A DNA stretch of 41,910 bases from Thermomicrobiaceae bacterium (GCA_007133615.1 SLMJ01000279.1:1-41910); one strand, 5' to 3'; counted from the first letter of the stretch, positions 17,578 to 25,297 are shown. Notes: generated from the letters alone by a model not told the origin. Numbers and translations: made by a program.

Positions 17578-18452
17578 CGATCGATTCGCGAACGCAATCC
17601 CCGCTTTCGCGGGTTGGTGGTGAATTGACTGCGCGCGTCGCCGGTTGCAGACCGGCAGTAGCCAAGCATATCCCGCAGCGCTCGTTGAGCTGACGGGAGC
17701 CAGTACCAGGGAATGCGCAACGGGCTGATCTCAAGTGTGATCAGTCCGTTGTATTCTGTCTGGGACAGTCTCGCCAGGAACCGCTCGATTTGCAGATCGC
17801 CGGTGCCGGGCGGGCGATGGGCGTGTAAAAGCGTGTTGAGCAACCCATTGGAATACGCTTTTCCTCCAACGTCGCTCAAGTGAACATTGTCGAGCGACGA
17901 GTGTGGGTTCTCCGCGTACCCCAACAGATCCCATCCACTCGCTGCGGCGTGAGACGTATCGAACGTGGCCCCGAAACCGAACTCCTGGGACAACACCCGC
18001 CACCGCATCATCGTCAGCCATTCCTCGCGGCTCGAAAGCTCGCCCGGCGGGTCCGGATTTTCGATGCTGATTTGTGCCCTGCTCTTGCTGAGTATCTCCG
18101 CAGCTTCCTGGACGGTCTCGAGCCAGCGGCTGCCGTAGGCCGAGGTCGTGTCCTCAGGTAGATGGACGACGAGCGAGCGGCAGTTTTCGAGCTTTCGCAC
18201 GAGCCGGGCAGAATCCAGAATGTCATCCAGCAACTGGGATGGATGAACGTCGCGCAGACGCATGACGGTGTGGACGGACGCAATCGGAAGTTTGAATCCC
18301 TCTTCGAGAAATCGCAGTCGGGTCGAACCCTGCTTCAGCAGTCGCGGTGTGAGCATCACCTCTATGGCGTCGGCACCGGCGAAACTACCGATCTCGAAGA
18401 TCGCGGGGAGCGAGTAGGTCGGCAACGATCCGCTGGAGAAACTGAAACGCAC
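17574..18452 (-). CDS. Xylose-isomerase-like TIM barrel protein (sugar isomerase/epimerase or AP endonuclease 2 family)
   Basis: The 292-residue product has the metal-site pattern of the AP endonuclease family 2 / xylose isomerase-like barrel: Glu in [10 protein letters not shown], Asp and His in [14 protein letters not shown], His in NVHLSDVGG and Glu in LITLEISP. Substrates in this family range from sugars and inositol derivatives to damaged DNA, and nothing here decides between them. The start is GTG at 18452 with AGCAAGGAACTC upstream. It is 139 bp downstream of the P1 peptidase gene. Its stop overlaps that of rpsI. Confidence 0.8.
   Translation of the reverse strand: MRFSFSSGSLPTYSLPAIFEIGSFAGADAIEVMLTPRLLKQGSTRLRFLEEGFKLPIASVHTVMRLRDVHPSQLLDDILDSARLVRKLENCRSLVVHLPEDTTSAYGSRWLETVQEAAEILSKSRAQISIENPDPPGELSSREEWLTMMRWRVLSQEFGFGATFDTSHAAASGWDLLGYAENPHSSLDNVHLSDVGGKAYSNGLLNTLLHAHRPPGTGDLQIERFLARLSQTEYNGLITLEISPLRIPWYWLPSAQRALRDMLGYCRSATGDARSQFTTNPRKRGLRSRIDR
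17600..17613. terminator. Small hairpin beyond rpsI, inside the convergent gene
   Basis: CCCGC (17600-17604) and GCGGG (17609-17613) form a 5-bp stem with a TTTC loop, 22 bases after the rpsI stop. It lies in the last codons of the minus-strand gene. It lacks a T-run, so it is only a weak candidate for ending the long ribosomal transcript. Confidence 0.3.
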
Positions 18453-18591
18453 GAGTTCCTTGCTCCATTCAGCCGAAAACGCTCGTTCATCACGGATTTC
18501 TGGAGTCGCGCAGCATAGCTCTGTATGTGCTCAGTGTACCACCGACCCGGCGTCTCCGGGTATGGGATCTGAATGACCGCCGCTGCTGATT
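18453..18591. other. Spacer between P1 peptidase and TIM barrel genes
   Basis: This 139 bp stretch is read as the upstream region of the minus-strand TIM barrel gene. It contains a 6-bp hairpin (ACCCGG 18545-18550 with CCGGGT 18556-18561) just after the P1 peptidase gene. That hairpin could be a weak terminator. No convincing promoter was found. Confidence 0.3.
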
Positions 18592-19503
18592 CTACTGTCG
18601 GACTGTCGAAACGATTGCGTGAATCGCAGCCTGTTGGGCAGCCGTGGTGAGTTGCATCAACTCCTGCGGTGTACACGTTCCCTCACCTGTGGACAACGCG
18701 AAAACCGTGTCTCCGTCAGCCGGAGTGTGAGCCGGCCGGATTGCGACGGCGACACCAGCCTGGCCGGAGACGGCGATTCTGTTGAGGCTGTCCTGATCGA
18801 GCGGTCTGCTTACTGTGATGGCTCCGATGACGGTATTCGATGATTCACTGGCCGGAGGACTGGCGTCGAGTAGCACATCTACCGACGAGCGATCCCCACG
18901 TCCCGGCGTGGTCACCGGCTTCCCGGTCTCCGGAGAAACGACGTCGCCGAACGCGTTGTTTACAAATACTGCCGTCACCAGACCGGCGCTGCAGTTGACT
19001 TGAGCGATTCCAACCCCGGTGGGTATGGCGTGCTCGCGCCCCAGGATCTTGCTGACTGACGCACCCCGCCCGCCTCCGATGCTGCCGCCCGACCACTCTT
19101 CGGACGCTGTGCTTGCGGCTTCGTATCCCGCGCTTGCGGCTGGCCACGTGATGTTGTTCGAGACGAGATCGAAGATAACGGCACCGGCGACGATCGGGAC
19201 CGGTGCGACCGGAGTGGGGTAGCCACGTCCCTGCTCCTGCAGCAAGGCCATGACGCCGTCAGCGCATGCAAGACCGAAGGCACTCCCTCCAGTGAGTACC
19301 GCTGCATCGAGCCTCCCGACTGACTTCCCCGCAGAGAGCAAGTCAGTCTCACGTGTTCCCGGTGCGCCTCCGCGCACATCGACGGCCGCTGGAACAAGCG
19401 CGTCAGCCACGACGACCGTGCAGCCTGTTTTCGCCGTATCGTGGGTCCAGTGGCCGAGGCGAAAGCCAGGGACATGGAACTGTCCGCCGATGGCAACCGT
19501 CAT
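18592..19503 (-). CDS. P1 family peptidase (DmpA/BapA-like, S58)
   Basis: The 303-residue product matches the P1 family of self-cleaving aminopeptidases (L-aminopeptidase/D-esterase type). Visible blocks are PGFRLGHWT, AAVLTGGSAFGLACADGVM, the Gly-rich GSIGGGRGASVSKILG, and the region SSNTVIGAITVSRPLDQ. In that family the residue after Asn becomes the N-terminal nucleophile; here it would be Thr224. The end AHTPADGDTVFALSTGEG is also typical. The ATG overlaps the stop of the upstream MBL-fold gene (ATGA), so the two are coupled. The substrate is not predictable. Confidence 0.88.
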   Translation of the reverse strand: MTVAIGGQFHVPGFRLGHWTHDTAKTGCTVVVADALVPAAVDVRGGAPGTRETDLLSAGKSVGRLDAAVLTGGSAFGLACADGVMALLQEQGRGYPTPVAPVPIVAGAVIFDLVSNNITWPAASAGYEAASTASEEWSGGSIGGGRGASVSKILGREHAIPTGVGIAQVNCSAGLVTAVFVNNAFGDVVSPETGKPVTTPGRGDRSSVDVLLDASPPASESSNTVIGAITVSRPLDQDSLNRIAVSGQAGVAVAIRPAHTPADGDTVFALSTGEGTCTPQELMQLTTAAQQAAIHAIVSTVRQ

Positions 19504-20297
19504 GTTTGCGTCTCCGATTCATCCAGGTTGATCGTCAGTCCCGGTTCTGCGAGTCGCACGCTTCTACCGGCGCCAGATTTCGCCTCTTCGCGATAGCGAT
19601 CAAGCCCGGCAGTGGCCCACAGGTGGGTTAGCACGAAGTGACGCACTTCCGCATCACGGGCCAGTTGGCCAGCTTCGAACGCGGACAGGTGCGGCCGGTC
19701 TACCATGTCCACAACGTCCACGTGCGATGGATAGGTGCCCTCGCAGATCAGAATGTCGGCGTTGCGCGAGAAGTGCAGAAGGTCATCCTGAGGCCCGGTA
19801 TCGGCCAGGTACACAACCGACTGGCCCCCGTGCTCGATTCTCATTGCCCAGCACGGAACCGGATGATTGGTTCGCATGAACTCTACGCTGGCTTGCTCGG
19901 CTGTTAGCTCGCGCGTTGGATCGTATTCAACGATCTCGAACACGTCTTCGAAGAATCCATCGGTACCTTCGCTCCCCATGGCCCAGGCATTCGCGACACC
20001 ATTGAGGAAGGCGCGACCACCTGGCGGCATCGACAGAACCGGGCGAACCAGCTTCATGCCGGGTGCATACTTCAATCCGTATCGAAACGGCACCAGATCC
20101 AGCGTGTGATCCGAATGAACATGTGAGATCAGGATCCGGTCGATGCGGTCGAGCTCGGTGTGCTTCCGAAGCTCCTGCAGAATGTTCGGGCCACAGTCGA
20201 TTAACCAGGTCGTTCCACCGAATTCGAGCAGATAGCCTGCCGACCCCTGACCTGGATTGGGACACGCCGCTGCGCCACCCAGGACCGTGAGCTTCAT
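19500..20297 (-). CDS. Metallo-beta-lactamase-fold hydrolase (RNase Z/phosphodiesterase-like)
   Basis: The 265-residue product carries the metal motif HVHSDH (about residues 59-64), with further ligand regions VVYLADTG and LTHLWA. The N-terminus MKLTVLGGAAACPNPGQGSA and overall layout suggest the RNase Z/PQQB-like branch acting on phosphodiesters or similar esters, but the substrate is unknown. The frame is open further upstream, but ATG 20297 starts the conserved domain, has GAGGAAGAGG upstream and lies 4 bp after the phosphatase stop. It overlaps the P1 peptidase start by 4 bp. Confidence 0.85.
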   Translation of the reverse strand: MKLTVLGGAAACPNPGQGSAGYLLEFGGTTWLIDCGPNILQELRKHTELDRIDRILISHVHSDHTLDLVPFRYGLKYAPGMKLVRPVLSMPPGGRAFLNGVANAWAMGSEGTDGFFEDVFEIVEYDPTRELTAEQASVEFMRTNHPVPCWAMRIEHGGQSVVYLADTGPQDDLLHFSRNADILICEGTYPSHVDVVDMVDRPHLSAFEAGQLARDAEVRHFVLTHLWATAGLDRYREEAKSGAGRSVRLAEPGLTINLDESETQT

Positions 20298-20301
20298 TGG
20301 T

Positions 20302-20961
20302 TCAGACCTCTTCCTCTTCCGACTCCTGGAGCTGAACGAGATGTTCGGTGTCGTTAAGCGCAACAACTTCTGGCGCTTCGTTCCCGTCTATCACCACACG
20401 CGAGATTGAAGCGTTGCTGACGAGATACCGGACGGCGTCGTTCGGATCGCCGGTCGCCAGGTGAGCGATTGCTGTGGCGATCACGATCAAGTGGGCAACA
20501 ACGACGGTCCGGCCTCCATTGTTCTGATCAACGATGTTCTGGAGAACATCCGTAACGCGGAAATGAAGCTCGCTGCGGGATTCGCCGTTCGGGAACGACT
20601 GGTCCAGCCCGTTGGGATCGATCATGCTGAGATAGAGGTCAGTGTGTTTGTCCTGCAGGTCGTCGAAGGAGACCCCCTCGAGATCACCGAAATTGAACTC
20701 GATCAGCCGCGGGTCGGTCACGGGCGTGATTCCGACGGCTGAGCCGATCTCCCGGGCAGTGCTCAATGCGCGCTGCAGCGGACTGGACACGACCTGATCA
20801 ACGAGTCCGAGCCCGGCAATACGACGGGCAGCCAGCGTTGCTTCGCGCTCACCGAGCGGTCCGAGCGGAATGTCTGTTCGACCGTGCAGGAGACCATTCT
20901 GGTTGCTGTTTGTCGTCCCGTGCCGGACAAAGATGAGTTCGGTCTTCACATTGCTGTTCAC
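20302..20961 (-). CDS. Histidine phosphatase family protein (phosphoglycerate mutase-like)
   Basis: The 219-residue product has the catalytic FVRHGTTNSNQNGLLHGRTD motif (RHG at about 13-15), SSPLQRALSTAREI, the acidic FNFGDLEG block, and a second His in VVVAH. Members include cofactor-dependent mutases, CobC and broad phosphatases, and the substrate cannot be read here. The tail is acidic (ESEEEEV). The GTG start overlaps the nth stop as GTGA; a GTG four codons later (20949) is possible. It sits in a coupled run nth-phosphatase-MBL-peptidase. Confidence 0.88.
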   Translation of the reverse strand: MNSNVKTELIFVRHGTTNSNQNGLLHGRTDIPLGPLGEREATLAARRIAGLGLVDQVVSSPLQRALSTAREIGSAVGITPVTDPRLIEFNFGDLEGVSFDDLQDKHTDLYLSMIDPNGLDQSFPNGESRSELHFRVTDVLQNIVDQNNGGRTVVVAHLIVIATAIAHLATGDPNDAVRYLVSNASISRVVIDGNEAPEVVALNDTEHLVQLQESEEEEV

Positions 20962-21695
20962 GCTGGCTCCTGCGAGTCCGTTCCGTTGATCGCGCTCGCG
21001 TAGTCACACAGATCGTTCAGGATGCAGCGGCCGCACTTCGGATTACGGGCCGTGCAAACTGTCCTGCCATGGTGAATCAGGTGCACATGGAAGCGGTACG
21101 AATCCCGCGGTGGAACCAGTTCCACCAGCACCCGATGCGATCGATCTGCGTCGACCTTCGGTCCGATCAGACCAATTCGTCGTGAGACACGATACACGTG
21201 TGTGTCGACCGGCACAACCGGTTTCCCAACTGCAAACAGTAATACGCAGGCTGCGGTTTTGGGCCCTACCCCTGAAAAACTCGTCAGCCAGTCCATCGCC
21301 TCATCTTCGCTCATGGCGTCGAGACGTTCCAGCAGGGTGTCGTTCGGAGCCTCATCACCTGGCGAAAGAATCTCGATGAGCACGTTCTGGATTCGAGGAC
21401 CCTTCTGGGCCGCGAGACCACCGGGACGAATGGCATCGATGACCTCTTCCGGATCTGCGGATGCTACCTCGCTCCAGTCAGGAAATCGTTCTCGCAGTGC
21501 CGCAAACGCCCGCTCGGTGTTCACATCAGATGTGTTCTGGGAGAGGATTGTGGCAACGAGTGTGTCAACGGGTTTGCGATCGGGCGTCCACGGTTCAGGC
21601 GACCATTCGCGATCGAGCCGATTCAGTATATCCTCGACTCGCCGCCTGTTTGTATGAATTGCGACATCAGACTGTTGAACTGGCTGGCTACTCAT
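20958..21695 (-). CDS. nth: Endonuclease III (DNA glycosylase/AP lyase)
   Basis: The 245-residue product repairs oxidised pyrimidines. It has the helix-hairpin-helix FSGVGPKTAACVLLFAVGK with catalytic Lys (about 146), the catalytic Asp in VPVDTHVYRVSRRIG (about 164) and a 4Fe-4S cluster motif C-x6-C-x2-C-x5-C (214, 221, 224, 230). The frame is open upstream to 21815, but that would overlap malQ, and the extra 40 residues look unlike the family. ATG 21695 lacks a ribosome binding site but has TACAAT 6 bases before it, so the mRNA may be leaderless. Confidence 0.92.
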   Translation of the reverse strand: MSSQPVQQSDVAIHTNRRRVEDILNRLDREWSPEPWTPDRKPVDTLVATILSQNTSDVNTERAFAALRERFPDWSEVASADPEEVIDAIRPGGLAAQKGPRIQNVLIEILSPGDEAPNDTLLERLDAMSEDEAMDWLTSFSGVGPKTAACVLLFAVGKPVVPVDTHVYRVSRRIGLIGPKVDADRSHRVLVELVPPRDSYRFHVHLIHHGRTVCTARNPKCGRCILNDLCDYASAINGTDSQEPA

Positions 21696-21701
21696 ACGAT
21701 G

Positions 21702-21707
21702 ATTGTA
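21702..21707 (-). promoter_or_regulatory. Candidate -10 box for a leaderless nth transcript
   Basis: On the minus strand TACAAT lies 6 bases before the nth ATG and matches TATAAT at 5 of 6 positions. That spacing would place the transcription start at or next to the ATG. No good -35 box is seen and there is no ribosome binding site. Confidence 0.4.
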
Positions 21708-21813
21708 CTCACTCTCGCCGGTACAGACGACAGGATTGTGCTGGCTACAGGATTGCGAACAGGGCTCGGGACGATGGTGCGCAGACAACCACGGTGCGAG
21801 GAAATGGGCATTC

Positions 21814-23319
21814 ATGTTTCAACGAAGTAGCGGGCTCCTCTGTCACATAACATCGTTGCCGGGTGCACACGGCATCGGGGACATGGGACCAGAGTCTTAC
21901 AGATTCGTCGATTTTCTCGCCGGTGCGAACCAGCACCTCTGGCAGGTTCTACCGCTGGGACCAGCTGGCGGTGGAGACTCTCCGTACGATTCGCGTTCAT
22001 CGTTCGCCGGCAACCCGCTGATGATTTCAATGAATGATCTGGTCGACCTGGACCTGCTTCCAGCTGTCGAAGTGCCTGAGACGACCGGGTTCAGCACCGG
22101 GCGGATTCAGTTTCGCCGAGTCGAGCAATGGAAAGGTCGACGATTGCGCCTCGCCTTCGAGGCGTTCCGGGAGACGTCGTCGTCAGAATTGAATCAAGAA
22201 TTCGCGGCGTTTCTCGATCGATCTGTCGACTGGCTCCACGACTACGCGCTGTACCAGGCCATCAGCGAAAAGTACGGCGGGAAAGCCTGGTATCGCTGGC
22301 CGGATGACCTCCGATCGCGTGAGAAAGACGCGATGCATCGCGCCCACCGAGACCTTGCGGACGAGGTTCTCTTTCATCAGTTCGAGCAGTACCTGTTTGA
22401 CCGGCAATGGCACCAGCTGAAGAGATACGCCAACCAGCGTGACGTGATGATCATGGGTGATATCCCGATCTACGTCGCGCTGGATAGTGCGGATGTCTGG
22501 GCAAACCAGGATCAGTTTCTGCTCGAAGCCGACGGGCAACCTTCGGTGCAGGCGGGCGTTCCGCCGGACCTCTTTGCGGCAGATGGCCAACTCTGGGGAA
22601 ACCCTGTCTATGACTGGAGCAAGATGGAAGCGGATGGTTTCAGCTGGTGGACGCAGCGGCTGCAGCGTGTGCTGGATCTGACGGATATCGTTCGTATTGA
22701 TCACTTTCGCGGGTTCGCCGCTGGTTGGCAGGTTCCGCGTGGAGAGCGCACCGCGCGGAATGGAGAGTGGGTCGAGGGGCCGGGCTACCGGTTCTTTGAG
22801 GCGATCGCCGGTTCGATCGGCACATTGCCAATCATCGTCGAAGATCTCGGCGTGATCACCCCTGACGTGGAAGCGCTTCGGGATGGACTGGGGTACCCGG
22901 GTATGAAGGTGCTGCAGTTTGCGTTCGGAGACGACGCAGATAATCCGTATCTGCCCCATAATGCGGTCGCGAACTCAATGGTCTACACCGGCACTCACGA
23001 TAACGACACGACGCTGGGCTGGTACCGATCAATTACGCGGCAGGAGCGCGACCACGTCCGCCGTTACCTCAATGTGGAGGGTTCGGAGATCCATGTGGAT
23101 TTCATCCGGACGGCCTGGGCCAGCGTCAGCGTGCTCGCCTGCGCCCCCGTCCAGGATGTGCTTGGACTCGGAACTGATGCACGAATGAACGTGCCCGGGA
23201 AAGCAAAGGGAAACTGGGGTTGGCGACTTGACTCGATAGCGTCTCTGGATCCGCACCAGGCGTTCCTGCAGGACATCACGAATCTTTATGGGCGCAACCG
23301 CTCTCCAGTCGAGGGCTAA
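21814..23319 (+). CDS. malQ: 4-alpha-glucanotransferase (amylomaltase, GH77)
   Basis: MalQ transfers alpha-1,4-glucan chains in maltodextrin and glycogen metabolism. The 501-residue product has the GH77 start SSGLLCHITSLPGAHGIGDM, the PLGPAGGGDSPYDSRSSFAGN block, nucleophile Asp296 in VRIDHFRGF, acid/base Glu343 in VEDLG and Asp396 in GTHDNDT. These are close to the numbers of the Thermus enzyme (293, 340, 395). The start is ATG 21814; an in-frame upstream ATG at 21703 would add 37 unrelated residues. Its TAA overlaps the stop of the convergent sortase within a hairpin. Confidence 0.96.
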   Translation: MFQRSSGLLCHITSLPGAHGIGDMGPESYRFVDFLAGANQHLWQVLPLGPAGGGDSPYDSRSSFAGNPLMISMNDLVDLDLLPAVEVPETTGFSTGRIQFRRVEQWKGRRLRLAFEAFRETSSSELNQEFAAFLDRSVDWLHDYALYQAISEKYGGKAWYRWPDDLRSREKDAMHRAHRDLADEVLFHQFEQYLFDRQWHQLKRYANQRDVMIMGDIPIYVALDSADVWANQDQFLLEADGQPSVQAGVPPDLFAADGQLWGNPVYDWSKMEADGFSWWTQRLQRVLDLTDIVRIDHFRGFAAGWQVPRGERTARNGEWVEGPGYRFFEAIAGSIGTLPIIVEDLGVITPDVEALRDGLGYPGMKVLQFAFGDDADNPYLPHNAVANSMVYTGTHDNDTTLGWYRSITRQERDHVRRYLNVEGSEIHVDFIRTAWASVSVLACAPVQDVLGLGTDARMNVPGKAKGNWGWRLDSIASLDPHQAFLQDITNLYGRNRSPVEG

Positions 23320-23330
23320 TCCTCGACTGG
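23305..23330. terminator. Bidirectional hairpin over the malQ and sortase stops
   Basis: CCAGTCGAGG (23305-23314) and CCTCGACTGG (23321-23330) form a perfect 10-bp stem with the 6-nt loop GCTAAT, which holds both overlapping stop codons. It is probably a shared terminator for the two converging genes, although no strong T-run follows on either side. Confidence 0.65.
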
Positions 23331-24191
23331 AATTGCGTAGACGACGACGGTTTCCGAGTACCGGCCCCTTGAGCTATCCCACGTTCCGCCGCAGGTTAGC
23401 AAAGACAGGACGGGTACGCCCTCCCGCCTGAACAGGCGGTCTGTCGGAAGATTGCCGGAGTCGTAGGCATCCTTGTTGGTAACTCTGAACTCCTGGCGTG
23501 AACCGTCGTCATATCCCACGGTGATGGTGGCGTCGAGCTCGATGTATTGCAGATCGAAGAAGACAGATCGACCGTTGTAATCATCGAGGTGCCCTGCGAT
23601 GACGGATGATCCATCCTGTCCCGGAGATGGACCGTGTCGATACCATCCGACTGTGTTGAAGTCGTCCGGAACCTCCATCGCCCTGTTCTGATCGATGCTG
23701 ACGCCTGAGATATCAGCCGAGATCGAAAGCGAGGGGATCTCCAGCGATACCGGATCAGGATACTCCTCGTTCTGCAGCGCACTCACCGAGGCTGATTGCC
23801 AGCCAACCACACTGCGATTCTGCTGATTCGCGGATGAAGATCTCTCGCGATTTCGATCAGACACATCCGGATCGGATTCACTGTCCTCTGAGGATGCTCC
23901 GTCATCGTTGCCACGGTTGATGTACTGCTCACAGAACAGAGATACCCGAACACATTTCAGCAGATCTCTGGCCTGTTGCGGGTCCGAAACCTCGGTGACT
24001 GGTGATGAGATGTAGTGATCGGGGAGATAGGGAAAGGCGAAGTCGGAACGTGTCGAAGAGCCATCCCGCTCGGTCACTGTGGACCAGGAGCGGTCCGGGA
24101 TCGTCGGGTTTTCACCCGCCACGGTGGAGGGCAACGTAAACGTGATCGCAAGGATCACTGCTCCGACTACCTGTGCCACGTTCCGGATCAT
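23316..24191 (-). CDS. Sortase (class F-like), secreted or membrane-anchored
   Basis: Sortases attach proteins covalently to the cell surface. The 291-residue product has an N-terminal signal/anchor (about 5-25), a low-complexity Ser/Asp/Asn linker (90-127) and a C-terminal sortase domain. Catalytic residues fit: His201 in VIAGHLDDYNG, Cys267 in LSLLTCGGTWD and Arg277 in RGRYSETVVVYA. The start could be ATG 24191 (GGTGGTGAGA upstream) or GTG 24200. It lies 99 bp downstream of a DUF4397 protein with a C-terminal anchor, a likely substrate. Confidence 0.88.
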   Translation of the reverse strand: MIRNVAQVVGAVILAITFTLPSTVAGENPTIPDRSWSTVTERDGSSTRSDFAFPYLPDHYISSPVTEVSDPQQARDLLKCVRVSLFCEQYINRGNDDGASSEDSESDPDVSDRNRERSSSANQQNRSVVGWQSASVSALQNEEYPDPVSLEIPSLSISADISGVSIDQNRAMEVPDDFNTVGWYRHGPSPGQDGSSVIAGHLDDYNGRSVFFDLQYIELDATITVGYDDGSRQEFRVTNKDAYDSGNLPTDRLFRREGVPVLSLLTCGGTWDSSRGRYSETVVVYAIPVED

Positions 24192-24232
24192 TCTCACCAC
24201 CAGTGTCTAATCGCTCAAGTTACAAGGCCTGA

Positions 24233-24266
24233 CGTAAGCGTTACGAATGATATCGCAACGCTTACG
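24233..24266. promoter_or_regulatory. 10-bp inverted repeat between the DUF4397 and sortase genes
   Basis: CGTAAGCGTT (24233-24242) and AACGCTTACG (24257-24266) are a perfect inverted repeat with a 14-nt spacer that can pair further (CGA/TCG). It lies 24 bases after the DUF4397 stop and upstream of the sortase start. It could be a terminator or attenuator for the first gene or an operator for the second. No T-run is present. Confidence 0.5.
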
Positions 24267-24290
24267 CCGATGGGAAAGGAAGACGGTCTG

Positions 24291-25097
24291 TCAGGCAAAC
24301 TGTCGTCGGATTGCGACGGCCGAGCCAGCGGTGATGACCACGATACCCAGACCAGCAGCGAGCAGCAGTGTCAGCGACGCGCCTTCACTCGCTGTTGTGC
24401 CGACGCCGGCCGGGACCTCGGTCGGAGCATCATGCAGACCAGTGATTGTCTGGACGAGCAGGTCGAGGCTTCCGTCGTCGAGCGAGCCGATTGCATACAC
24501 GATGTAGTGGGTGCCTTCAGCCAGATCGAAGTCGGCCGGGCCGAGGACTGGCTCTTCGTCACCAGTTGCACTCACGGCAACGTTGTAGCTTGCGGCCGGA
24601 ACGTCGAGCGATGCCTCTTCGCCGTTCACGAAGTTGTCGATCGTGACTTCGCCATCGATCCAGACATCAACTGCCGGAGCGGCTGCTGCGTGTCGGACGG
24701 TCAGACGAGTCTCACCAGCTTCGATGGTCGTCACATCGTTGCCGAAGACGGCCAGTGAAGGAGTTCCATCTTCCGTCAGATGGGCAACGATCGAAGCGTT
24801 GATGCCCGCCTGGACGTCAGCGGAGCCGGCGATCGCTGGATCACTGTCAGCTGGTTCGCCAGCTGCGCGGATTTCGATGTCATAGGTTCCTTCTTCGAGT
24901 TCCAGCGGATCCGTAATCGCGCCCGGCTCGAAGCTCTCAAGTGTCAGGTCGCCGTTGACATAAACGTCTACGGTCAAGCCAGGTACACCATGAACGACCG
25001 TAACAGTGCCGGTGTCCGATTGCGCGCTGGCTACGCCAGCGACACTAAATGTGAGGATCAGGCCGAGGGCCGTGATCAGTCGAATTGCTCGACTCAT
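24291..25097 (-). CDS. Secreted DUF4397 protein with C-terminal membrane anchor
   Basis: The 268-residue product has a signal peptide (about 1-26, ending VAGVASAQ), two DUF4397-type beta repeats beginning VTVVHGVPGLTVDVYVNGD and LTVRHAAAAPAVDVWIDGE, and a C-terminal tail made of a Gly/Thr/Ser linker, a hydrophobic helix (LTLLLAAGLGIVVITAG) and RRQFA. This resembles a cell-wall sorting signal, but no LPxTG is present; PAGVG just before the helix is a possible variant. DUF4397 has no known function. ATG 25097 has GGAGG at 7-nt spacing. Confidence 0.85.
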   Translation of the reverse strand: MSRAIRLITALGLILTFSVAGVASAQSDTGTVTVVHGVPGLTVDVYVNGDLTLESFEPGAITDPLELEEGTYDIEIRAAGEPADSDPAIAGSADVQAGINASIVAHLTEDGTPSLAVFGNDVTTIEAGETRLTVRHAAAAPAVDVWIDGEVTIDNFVNGEEASLDVPAASYNVAVSATGDEEPVLGPADFDLAEGTHYIVYAIGSLDDGSLDLLVQTITGLHDAPTEVPAGVGTTASEGASLTLLLAAGLGIVVITAGSAVAIRRQFA

Positions 25098-25130
25098 GTA
25101 ACTTCCTCCATGCATGCGTCTGTCGATCCA

Positions 25131-25146
25131 CCAGGTTCAAACCTGG
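25131..25146. repeat. Palindrome 1 upstream of the DUF4397 gene
   Basis: CCAGGTT (25131-25137) and AACCTGG (25140-25146) are perfect inverted arms with a 2-base centre, 34 bp upstream of the DUF4397 start. It is the first of five palindromes in the 401 bp divergent gap 25098-25498 and shares the half-site AACCTG/CAGGTT with the second. Confidence 0.6.
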
Positions 25147-25178
25147 ACTGTGACTTCGACAGAGCGACGAAACGAACA

Positions 25179-25197
25179 GTAACCTGCGCCAGGTTAC
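25179..25197. repeat. Palindrome 2 upstream of the DUF4397 gene
   Basis: GTAACCTG (25179-25186) and CAGGTTAC (25190-25197) are perfect 8-bp arms around CGC. The arms carry the half-site of palindrome 1 in the opposite orientation. Size and spacing fit either a protein operator or a short RNA hairpin. Confidence 0.6.
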
Positions 25198-25201
25198 CGG
25201 T

Positions 25202-25222
25202 GAGGCGAACCGTGTTCGCCTC
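25202..25222. repeat. Palindrome 3 upstream of the DUF4397 gene
   Basis: GAGGCGAAC (25202-25210) and GTTCGCCTC (25214-25222) are perfect 9-bp arms around CGT, only 4 bases from palindrome 2. Its arms differ from those of palindromes 1 and 2, so the series is not one repeated operator. Confidence 0.6.
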
Positions 25223-25253
25223 GAGAGGCCGCTCAAAGAACTCGGCGGGCAGA

Positions 25254-25265
25254 AGAGACGTCTCT
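25254..25265. repeat. Palindrome 4 upstream of the DUF4397 gene
   Basis: AGAGAC (25254-25259) and GTCTCT (25260-25265) form a 12-base palindrome without a spacer. The flanks GGCAGA on the left and GCC on the right can extend the pairing if a few bases bulge. Confidence 0.5.
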
Positions 25266-25281
25266 GCCTGTTGAAAGGACT

Positions 25282-25297
25282 GGTTCGGGCCCGAACC
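25282..25297. repeat. Palindrome 5 upstream of the DUF4397 gene
   Basis: GGTTCGGG (25282-25289) and CCCGAACC (25290-25297) are perfect 8-bp arms without a spacer. An AT-rich patch (25303-25327) with another small dyad, CTTAT/ATAAG (25312-25316 with 25323-25327), follows and may hold the promoter of the minus-strand gene. The rest of the gap up to the rhodanese gene shows no clear feature. Confidence 0.6.

Noticed and set aside
20298-20366. N-terminal extension of the MBL-fold gene to 20366
   Set aside because: The extra 23 residues are basic and overlap the phosphatase gene; ATG 20297 begins the domain with a ribosome binding site.
21696-21815. N-terminal extension of nth to 21815
   Set aside because: It would overlap the malQ start and add 40 residues rich in Cys, His and Ser that do not resemble endonuclease III.
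22183-22959. 258-codon minus-strand frame inside malQ
   Set aside because: malQ has all three catalytic residues and normal length on the other strand; the antisense product has no recognisable motif.
25131-25297. CRISPR array or repeated mobile element for the palindrome series
   Set aside because: The five palindromes differ in sequence, spacing is irregular and there are no repeated units with spacers or cas genes nearby.
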